Part shown: piece by piece, positions 7,030-11,451 of the stretch
Position numbering within the stretch: the first letter of the stretch is position 1
Layout of the letters: the number at the start of each line of letters is the position of its first letter
Origin: JACQHJ01 sp964624955
GTDB taxonomy: Bacteria > Patescibacteriota > Microgenomatia > Levybacterales > UBA12049
NCBI GenBank assembly: GCA_964624955.1
Contig: CAZUZF010000028.1
Coordinates: forward strand, 1-11,451
Direction: 5' to 3'
Length of the DNA: 11,451 nucleotides
The notes under the pieces: generated by a model
Database searches by the model: none
Told to the model about the DNA's origin: nothing
Seen by the model: only the letters and a program-made list of their open reading frames with translations
Position numbers and translations under genes: made by a program

Positions 7030-8289
7030 ATGGCTAAGATAAAAAAAATTACAGCCAGGGAGATATTAAATGCAAAAGGTGAGCCAACTATTGAGACAAC
7101 AGTAATCCTTGCCGACGGAGCAGTAGGGATTGCGTCTGTGCCTTCTGGCACTTCTATTGGCAAATACGAGGCTTTAGATTTAAAAGATAACGATCATAAA
7201 AGGTTTGAGGGAAACGGAGTTTTAAACGCAATAACAAACATAGAAAAAATACTAACACCTCTTTTAACAGGACTTGACGCTTCAAACCAGCAATTAATAG
7301 ATAAAAAAATGATTGAAATAGACGGTACTCCAAACAAAAGTAAAATCGGGGCAAATGCTATTTTGTCTGTTTCAATTGCCGTTAGCAAAGCCTCGGCAAG
7401 AAGCGCGGTTTTACCTTTGTTTCTATATTTGCGGGAATTTGTAACAAAAGATAACGCTGTTCTTAAAATCCCAACTCCATGTTTTAATGTTATAAACGGG
7501 GGAAAACACGGCGGGGGCAATATAGACTTTCAGGAATTTTTGGTAATTCCTGCAACGAGCAAAAAATACTCGGAAAGTCTGCAGCTTGGCACAAGCGTTT
7601 ATTTTGCCTTAAAAAAAACAATTGAGAACCATAATCTTTCTTCACTTATAGGAATTGAGGGAGGATTTTCTCCCAAGCTTTCATCAAACCAGGATGCGTT
7701 CTTACTTATAAAACAGGCAATGGAAGAGGCAAACTTAAGAGCTGGCTTTGACATGTTTTTGGGGCTAGATGCCGCTTCCAACAATTTTTATAACGACAGC
7801 AAATACACTATTTCCGACAAATCAACTATTTTAACTTCAAGCGAATTAATCGCCTTTTATAAAATGCTAAACGAACAGTTTCATCTTCTTTACCTTGAAG
7901 ACGGGCTTTTTGAAGACGATTGGGAAGGATGGAGGGAACTTTATTCTACCATGGGACAGCAAACCTTAATAGTTGGAGACGATCTTATTGCAACAAATCC
8001 TTTCAGGCTCTCTGAGGCAATTTCCAAAAATGCAATCAGCGCGGTTATTATCAAACCAAACCAGATAGGAACAATTTTGGAAGCTTTGGCTGTTTGTGAA
8101 ATGGCAAAACAAGCAGGTCTTAAAATTGTTGTGTCTCATAGGTCCGGAGAAACAAACGACGACTTTATTGCTGATTTTGCTGTGGCTGTTAATGCTGATT
8201 ATGTTAAGTTTGGGGCGCCAGTTAGGGGGGAGCGAGTAGCAAAATATAACAGGCTTTTGGCTATTGAATCCCAACTAAAATCACTTTAG
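7030..8289 (+). CDS. eno: Enolase, divergent
   Basis: This 419-aa enzyme interconverts 2-phosphoglycerate and PEP. The catalytic and metal ligands can all be placed: H160 (INGGKH), E169 (QEF), E210 (IEGG), D247 (GLD), E290 (LEDG), D317 (VGDD), K342 (IIKPNQIGT) and K393 (YVKFG). The blocks SHRSGETNDDFIAD and RVAKYNRLLAIE are normal. Several usually invariant spots differ: PSGTSIG in place of PSGASTG in the mobile loop, GIEGGF in place of GDEGG(F/Y), REILNAKGEPT in place of REILDSRGNPT, and LDAASNNFY in place of xAASEFY. With every chemistry residue kept I expect an active enzyme with an altered active-site entrance. The ATG at 7030 fits the family N-terminus; an ATG at 7026 is out of frame. 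The 3-bp gap to pps implies one transcript. The 3' end overlaps the convergent rsmI by 9 bp. Confidence 0.93.
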   Translation: MAKIKKITAREILNAKGEPTIETTVILADGAVGIASVPSGTSIGKYEALDLKDNDHKRFEGNGVLNAITNIEKILTPLLTGLDASNQQLIDKKMIEIDGTPNKSKIGANAILSVSIAVSKASARSAVLPLFLYLREFVTKDNAVLKIPTPCFNVINGGKHGGGNIDFQEFLVIPATSKKYSESLQLGTSVYFALKKTIENHNLSSLIGIEGGFSPKLSSNQDAFLLIKQAMEEANLRAGFDMFLGLDAASNNFYNDSKYTISDKSTILTSSELIAFYKMLNEQFHLLYLEDGLFEDDWEGWRELYSTMGQQTLIVGDDLIATNPFRLSEAISKNAISAVIIKPNQIGTILEALAVCEMAKQAGLKIVVSHRSGETNDDFIADFAVAVNADYVKFGAPVRGERVAKYNRLLAIESQLKSL

Positions 8290-8976
8290 GTTAAAAAGAA
8301 TTACAATCTCCCCTTTTATCCCCTTTTTATAGTTTTCTAAATGAGTTGATATTTTGTCTTTTTTAATTTCTTCATGTATTTTGGTAAGTTCTCTTGCAAC
8401 TACAACCTGAATATCGCCAAATACCTTCCATATATCAGAGAGGGTTCTTAATAGCTTATGCGGTGATTCAAAAATAATAACAGTTGAGCTCACAATTTCC
8501 AGGGATTTTTTAACGTTTTGCAAAAGTTTTGTTCTGTGTCCCATCTTTTGAGGCAAAAATCCCAAAAACATAAACTTATCTGTTGGAAGACCGCTTGAAG
8601 TAAGAGAAGCTAAAACTGAAGATGGGCCGGGGATGGAAACTACATTAATCCCCTCTCTTAAACATTCTCTTATAAGCTTAAACCCAGGATCAGATATTCC
8701 AGGGGTTCCTGCGTCAGAAACCAAAGCCACATTTTTTCCATTTTTAAGCAGATTAACAACCTGTGGAAGCTTTTGTATTTCAACTTTCTCATAATAGGAA
8801 AAAAGTTTATCCTGCATTTGTTTCTGTTTACCTTTAAAAAAATGGTTTATTAATATTGAAGTTTTGCGAGTATCCTCAGAGGCTATAAAGTCAACCTGTC
8901 CTAAAGTGCCCAATGCCCTTAATGTGATGTCTTGTAAATTACCAATCGGTGTTGCTACAATGAAAAGTGTTCCCAT
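8281..8976 (-). CDS. rsmI: 16S rRNA (cytidine-1402-2'-O)-methyltransferase, short form
   Basis: RsmI uses S-adenosylmethionine to 2'-O-methylate C1402 in the decoding centre of 16S rRNA. The 231-aa protein shows the family blocks in order: ATPIGN (8-13), SEDTR (33-37), SDAGTPGISDPG (87-98), IPGPS (115-119), FLGFLP (137-142), FESPHK (169-174), ARELTKIHEE (194-203) and a terminal KGEIVIL (221-227). Family members are usually about 275-290 aa. This one stops just after the methyltransferase fold and lacks the C-terminal extension of some 45-55 residues. The start is fixed by the conserved GTLFIVATPIGN right after Met1. The start codon shares two bases with the dedA start on the other strand, and the 3' end runs 9 bp into eno. 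There is no Shine-Dalgarno sequence upstream. Confidence 0.93.
   Translation of the reverse strand: MGTLFIVATPIGNLQDITLRALGTLGQVDFIASEDTRKTSILINHFFKGKQKQMQDKLFSYYEKVEIQKLPQVVNLLKNGKNVALVSDAGTPGISDPGFKLIRECLREGINVVSIPGPSSVLASLTSSGLPTDKFMFLGFLPQKMGHRTKLLQNVKKSLEIVSSTVIIFESPHKLLRTLSDIWKVFGDIQVVVARELTKIHEEIKKDKISTHLENYKKGIKGEIVILFNLK
8932..8961 (+). promoter_or_regulatory. dedA promoter inside the rsmI coding region
   Basis: TTGTAA (8932-8937), an 18-bp spacer and TACAAT (8956-8961) preceded by TG (8953-8954) form an extended -10 promoter. Transcription would start near 8968, about 7 nt before the ATG at 8975. The whole element lies within the first codons of rsmI on the opposite strand. Confidence 0.45.
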
Positions 8977-9604
8977 GCTTGAAATTTTAACAGGCTTTAT
9001 TATACAACTTATTGAACAAACAGGCTATTTAGGAGTTTTTGTCTTGATGACCCTGGAATCCGCTCTTATTCCCATTCCCTCTGAAGTAACAATGCCATTT
9101 GCGGGATTTTTAGTACAACAGGGCAAGCTTAACTTTTGGTTAGTAGTTTTAGTTGGAGCTTTTGGAAATTTGGTAGGTTCATTAATTGCCTTTGCTTTGG
9201 GTTTTTACCTTGAAGAACATGTAATACTAAAACTAATTAAAAAATACGGAAAATTTTTACTCGTTACAGAACATGATTACCTAAAAGGCGTACATCTTCT
9301 TAAAAAACACGGAGACTTCGTTGCATTTTTCTCAAGACTACTTCCCGCAGTAAGAACTTTTATATCACTACCGGCAGGACTAGCTGAAATGAATGTTTGG
9401 AAATTTTCTTTCTATACTTTTATTGGTTCTTTTATCTGGTCAGCTCTTTTAACATACGTTGGTGTATATTTTGGAGACCAGTGGCACATCTTAGAGCCAA
9501 TATATAGAAGGTTTGAGATTGTAATCGCCATAGTTCTTGTTATCGGAGTTTTGTGGTATATAAATCACAAATTGAAAATCGTAAAACTTCCAAAGAAATC
9601 CTAG
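8975..9604 (+). CDS. DedA / VTT-family membrane protein
   Basis: This 209-aa integral membrane protein belongs to the DedA (SNARE-associated, VTT) family, whose members act in lipid carrier or phospholipid translocation across the cytoplasmic membrane. Visible motifs are ESALIPIPSEVTMPFAG (28-44) with the conserved acidic residue and PxPSE, a glycine-rich helix GAFGNLVGSLIAFALGFYL (61-79), the family signature FFSRLLPAVRTFISLPAGLAEM (118-139) with two arginines, and FYTFIGSFIWSALLTYVGVYFG (146-167). A last helix (182-197) and a basic tail (HKLKIVKLPKKS) end it. I chose the ATG at 8975 because it begins the family-like part and lies 7 nt after a predicted transcription start. An in-frame ATG at 8960 would add MKSVP, and the frame stays open to 8864, but that extension lies inside rsmI and looks antisense. 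The exact substrate is not inferable. Confidence 0.88.
   Translation: MLEILTGFIIQLIEQTGYLGVFVLMTLESALIPIPSEVTMPFAGFLVQQGKLNFWLVVLVGAFGNLVGSLIAFALGFYLEEHVILKLIKKYGKFLLVTEHDYLKGVHLLKKHGDFVAFFSRLLPAVRTFISLPAGLAEMNVWKFSFYTFIGSFIWSALLTYVGVYFGDQWHILEPIYRRFEIVIAIVLVIGVLWYINHKLKIVKLPKKS
8999..9006 (-). promoter_or_regulatory. rsmI -10 box inside the dedA coding region
   Basis: Read on the minus strand, TG followed directly by a perfect TATAAT occupies 9006 to 8999. The distance to the rsmI ATG predicts a start near 8992 and a 16-nt leader. No good -35 hexamer is seen at 16-18 bp, so confidence is limited. It lies inside dedA codons 9-11. Confidence 0.35.
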
Positions 9605-9636
9605 TTCTTTATTTAAAGTTGTCAATTAAGAACTAG
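9601..9636. terminator. Hairpin between convergent dedA and lexA
   Basis: CTAGTTCTT (9601-9609) and AAGAACTAG (9628-9636) form a perfect 9-bp stem around an 18-nt loop that can pair further inside. It spans the dedA stop codon and fills most of the 37-bp gap between the two converging 3' ends. TTTAATTAAAATTTT follows on the + strand, an imperfect U-tract. On the minus strand the T-content after the stem is lower. It probably acts as a terminator for dedA, and perhaps for both genes. Confidence 0.5.
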
Positions 9637-9641
9637 TTTAA

Positions 9642-10268
9642 TTAAAATTTTCTGACAAGACCCACTACTTTTCCCTGGATTGCAAGTTTGGTAGGGTAAA
9701 TTGGCGCCATTTCCGAATTGGCAGGTTTTAAAACAACTCTTCCGTTTTCTTTATAAAATTTTTTTAAGGTTGCAAGATTATCGTCTACTATTGCCACAAC
9801 TATTTCTCCCTCTGAAGCATCGCTTACTTTTTCTATCACCACATAGTCTCCATCCAGTATTCCATCTTCAATCATAGAGCTTCCTTTTACCTGTAAAACA
9901 TAGGCGGTGTTTTTCCCGGAAAGTAATGAGGCGGAAACATAAAAAGAAGCATTGGGGTCACTATACGGCTCCAGGGGCGCTCCTGCTGCAATGTATCCCA
10001 AAAGAGGAAGTTCTACGGCAGGATGGCTTCCCAGTAAGGAATACTGGACTTTCTCATCAACTATTTTTAAGACCCTGGTGTTTCCGTCTGTTTTTTGCAC
10101 ATATCCTTTTTCAACGAGAGAACGAATGATAGTATGCACTGTTGAAATACTCTTATGACTTGTTGCTTGAGCAATTTCATGCAAAGTAGGCGAATATCCG
10201 TATTGCCTTTGGAATTGGGCAAGAAACTCTAAAACTTCTCTTTCTTTTCTGTATAATACTCCTGGCAT
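9642..10268 (-). CDS. lexA: LexA repressor, SOS regulator
   Basis: This 208-aa protein is a full-length LexA, the self-cleaving repressor of DNA-damage genes. The N-terminal winged helix-turn-helix covers about 1-70, with YSPTLHEIAQATSHKSISTV as the helix-turn-helix region. The cleavage bond is Ala95-Gly96 in GYIAAGAP. The serine-lysine dyad of the S24 peptidase domain is S131 (GSSMIEDGI) and K169 (LATLKKF), so RecA-stimulated autocleavage should work. The recognition helix HKSISTVHTIIRSL differs from both the Bacillus and the E. coli versions, so the operator may differ too. It is the only gene in the window with a strong Shine-Dalgarno sequence, and it has a near-consensus promoter overlapping repeats that may be its own operator. 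uvrB diverges from it. The MPGVLYRKEREVLEFL start fits the family. Confidence 0.95.
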   Translation of the reverse strand: MPGVLYRKEREVLEFLAQFQRQYGYSPTLHEIAQATSHKSISTVHTIIRSLVEKGYVQKTDGNTRVLKIVDEKVQYSLLGSHPAVELPLLGYIAAGAPLEPYSDPNASFYVSASLLSGKNTAYVLQVKGSSMIEDGILDGDYVVIEKVSDASEGEIVVAIVDDNLATLKKFYKENGRVVLKPANSEMAPIYPTKLAIQGKVVGLVRKF

Positions 10269-10274
10269 AATTTT

Positions 10275-10279
10275 CTCCT
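10275..10279 (-). promoter_or_regulatory. Shine-Dalgarno sequence of lexA
   Basis: AGGAG on the minus strand lies 6 nt before the lexA ATG, within AAAGGAGAAAATTATG. It is the one clear ribosome binding site in the window and fixes the lexA start. The other genes start without such a motif. Confidence 0.75.
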
Positions 10280-10297
10280 TTTTAACCCTGTCTATAT

Positions 10298-10327
10298 TTT
10301 ATACGAAAAATAATAAAACTTTGTCAA
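10298..10327 (-). promoter_or_regulatory. lexA promoter
   Basis: On the minus strand a perfect -35 TTGACA (10327-10322), an 18-bp spacer and TATAAA (10303-10298) form the best promoter in the window. The start of transcription would be near 10291, giving a leader of about 23 nt that includes the Shine-Dalgarno sequence. The -35 box lies inside the first palindrome and the first direct-repeat copy, so a protein bound there would block transcription. Confidence 0.65.
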
Positions 10328-10337
10328 GTAGGCAAAG
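10319..10337. promoter_or_regulatory. Imperfect palindrome over the lexA -35 box, candidate operator
   Basis: CTTTGTC and GGCAAAG, around the 5-bp centre AAGTA, match at 6 of 7 arm positions. The left arm includes part of the -35 box. The location fits autorepression by LexA, but the sequence matches neither the CTGT-N8-ACAG nor the GAAC-N4-GTTC type. Confidence 0.35.
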
Positions 10338-10353
10338 ACATACAAACTATGTC
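10337..10353. promoter_or_regulatory. Perfect 17-bp palindrome, candidate LexA operator
   Basis: GACATA and TATGTC are perfect 6-bp arms around CAAAC. The palindrome adjoins the lexA -35 region and lies between the divergent lexA and uvrB promoters. Half-sites of the form GACAWA also occur on the minus strand at 10325-10320. Binding by LexA is an inference from location and symmetry. Confidence 0.4.
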
Positions 10354-10407
10354 AATATTTAATAATTCTTCCCTCATTTTTTGGTTTTATAAAGCTAAAA
10401 CTAAATA

Positions 10408-10416
10408 TGTTAAAAT
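10408..10416 (+). promoter_or_regulatory. Extended -10 promoter for uvrB
   Basis: TGTTAAAAT is an extended -10 element with a TAAAAT hexamer. Seven bases after it is the A of the uvrB ATG at 10423, so the predicted mRNA is leaderless. There is no good -35 at standard spacing. An imperfect 22-bp AT-rich palindrome (10379-10400, 9 of 11 arm positions matching) lies where the -35 region would be. Confidence 0.45.
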
Positions 10417-10422
10417 GATTAA

Positions 10423-11451
10423 ATGAAATTTAAACTTGAATCTAAATTTAAACCCACAGGAGACCAGCCTCGGGCAATTGAAAAGTTAACCAAAGGATTA
10501 CAAAATAATTCAAAGCACCAAGTTTTACTTGGAATTACTGGATCGGGAAAAACGTACAGCATTGCTTCTGTAATCCAAAATATCCAAAAACCAACTTTGG
10601 TTATTTCGCATAATAAAACACTGGCTGGACAGCTTTATCAGGAATTTAGGTATTTTTTTCCAAACAATGCAGTCTGTTATTTTGTCTCATATTACGATTT
10701 CTATCAACCCGAAGCATATATTCCCTCATCAGACACATATATAGAAAAAGAGGTTGAGATAAATGAGGAGATTGATAAACTAAGACTTTCTGCAACAACC
10801 AACCTTTTAACCAGAAAAGATGTAATTGTGGTTGCCTCAGTTTCTTGTATCTATAACCTTGGCTCTCCTCTCGAATACGGAAAATTTGTCATGGAAATAG
10901 CCCCAGGCGTAAAACTAGAACAGAGAGATATTCTACTTAGGTTATCAGACCTTCAGTACGAAAGAAACGACTATGGATTTAAAAGAGGAGCTTTTAGGGT
11001 AAGGGGTGAGGACATTGACCTATTCCCCGCTTATTTAGATAACGGAATAAGGCTGGTTATAAACAATGGAAAGTTAAACAAACTATTGGAATTTGATCCT
11101 CTAACTGGAGATACTATATCTAATCTTGACGCAACAGTTATATATCCAGCAAAACACTATATGACAGACCCCACAAGTTATAAAGATGTGTTTCCCCAAA
11201 TTAGAGAAGATTTAGAGGAAAGAGTAAATGAGTTAAAACAACAGGAAAAACTTTTGGAAGCACAAAGACTAAAGCAACGGACTAATTTTGATTTGGATAT
11301 GATTTTAGAGCTTGGATATGTTAACGGAATAGAAAACTATTCAAGATATTTTGACGGAAGAAAACCTGGACAACCTCCATTTACCCTCTTAAACTACATG
11401 CTGGAGTGCTCCAAGGATTTTCTAACTATCATTGACGAATCACACATTACA
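10423..11451 (+). CDS. uvrB: Excinuclease ABC subunit B, N-terminal half (runs off window)
   Basis: The 343 codons visible encode the first half of UvrB, the damage-verifying helicase-like subunit of nucleotide excision repair that receives DNA from UvrA and recruits UvrC. Motifs seen are FKPTGDQPRAIE (9-20), Walker A GITGSGKT (37-44), the beta-hairpin YYDFYQPEAYIPSSDTYIEKE (90-110) that inserts between DNA strands, ASVSCIYNLGSP (138-149), YERNDYGFKRGAFRVRG in the UvrA-interacting region, and Walker B DESH (338-341) at the very edge. The full protein should be about 650-670 aa, so roughly half is missing to the right; this is a window cut, not a truncation. The ATG at 10423 is the family start and follows a -10 box directly. 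Its divergence from lexA suggests SOS control. Confidence 0.96.
   Translation, partial: MKFKLESKFKPTGDQPRAIEKLTKGLQNNSKHQVLLGITGSGKTYSIASVIQNIQKPTLVISHNKTLAGQLYQEFRYFFPNNAVCYFVSYYDFYQPEAYIPSSDTYIEKEVEINEEIDKLRLSATTNLLTRKDVIVVASVSCIYNLGSPLEYGKFVMEIAPGVKLEQRDILLRLSDLQYERNDYGFKRGAFRVRGEDIDLFPAYLDNGIRLVINNGKLNKLLEFDPLTGDTISNLDATVIYPAKHYMTDPTSYKDVFPQIREDLEERVNELKQQEKLLEAQRLKQRTNFDLDMILELGYVNGIENYSRYFDGRKPGQPPFTLLNYMLECSKDFLTIIDESHIT

Larger units (their letters stand above)
10316..10355. repeat. Two direct repeats of a 12-mer upstream of lexA
   Basis: AAACTTTGTCAA (10316-10327) and AAACTATGTCAA (10344-10355) agree at 11 of 12 positions and start 28 bp apart, close to three helical turns. On the minus strand they read TTGACAAAGTTT and TTGACATAGTTT, so each contains a perfect -35 hexamer; only the first has a well-placed -10. 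The repeats could be paired protein-binding sites or a promoter duplication. Confidence 0.5.

Noticed and set aside
6630..7163. 177-codon minus-strand ORF opposite the pps-eno junction
   Set aside because: It lies antisense to strongly conserved PEP synthase and enolase sequence, and its translation shows no recognisable family.
124..8289. Alternative genetic code (UGA as glycine), known in some Patescibacteria
   Set aside because: TGA ends the metallopeptidase, Nudix and rsmI genes at family-appropriate points, and no in-frame TGA is needed within any gene.
8864..8974. Longer N-terminus for the DedA protein from an upstream ATG
   Set aside because: The extra 37 residues are antisense to the conserved rsmI start and are not DedA-like; the ATG at 8975 begins the recognisable protein.
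9926..10158. Two short + strand ORFs inside lexA
   Set aside because: They are antisense shadows of a full-length, motif-complete LexA.
1..11451. CRISPR array, insertion sequence, tRNA/rRNA gene or defence/toxin system
   Set aside because: I saw no regularly spaced repeats, transposase motifs, tRNA-like cloverleaf or known defence genes; nearly all the DNA is accounted for by housekeeping genes.

Overview
This is an AT-rich, gene-dense bacterial chromosome segment made almost entirely of housekeeping genes. I see no mobile element, prophage, CRISPR array or RNA gene. Several traits fit a member of the Patescibacteria / Candidate Phyla Radiation, possibly the Microgenomates branch: short versions of universal proteins (DNA polymerase III delta of 229 aa, RsmI of 231 aa), an archaeal-type bifunctional phosphoglucose/phosphomannose isomerase, a divergent enolase, start codons with almost no Shine-Dalgarno sequences, and very tight gene packing. 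TGA is an ordinary stop here, so the UGA=Gly code of Gracilibacteria/Absconditabacteria does not apply. The lineage is inferred from protein character and was not tested by phylogeny.

Layout. Positions 1-123 hold a short leader with a promoter-like extended -10 box. Positions 124-8289 are nine genes on the + strand: a YkuK-type RNase H-like protein, a small HELLH metallopeptidase-like protein, a short DNA polymerase III delta (holA), a phosphomannomutase/phosphoglucomutase, a zinc-ribbon Nudix hydrolase, the phosphoglucose/phosphomannose isomerase, PEP synthase (pps) and enolase (eno). Gaps run from -4 to 52 bp, and internal promoters are visible before the phosphomutase and before pps. The last gene, eno, overlaps the convergent rsmI (minus strand) by 9 bp. 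rsmI and the DedA-family membrane gene then start head to head on one CATG. dedA converges on lexA across a hairpin. lexA and uvrB diverge from a 154-bp region rich in palindromes, and uvrB runs off the right edge at its DESH motif.

How the genes work together. The isomerase (Fru-6-P to Glc-6-P or Man-6-P) and the phosphomutase (6-P to 1-P) form a short route from glycolytic intermediates to nucleotide-sugar precursors. pps and eno, 3 bp apart, handle the pyruvate-PEP-2-phosphoglycerate segment. lexA and uvrB form a compact SOS / nucleotide-excision-repair module. The first three genes (RNase H-like, metallopeptidase-like, polymerase clamp-loader subunit) hint at nucleic-acid processes but may only be neighbours.

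The items most worth a second look are the head-to-head rsmI/dedA start with each promoter apparently inside the other gene, the repeat array between lexA and uvrB that may be an uncharacterised LexA operator, the divergent enolase, and the apparent leaderless, SD-less expression of most genes. I did not find a convincing new multi-gene system.
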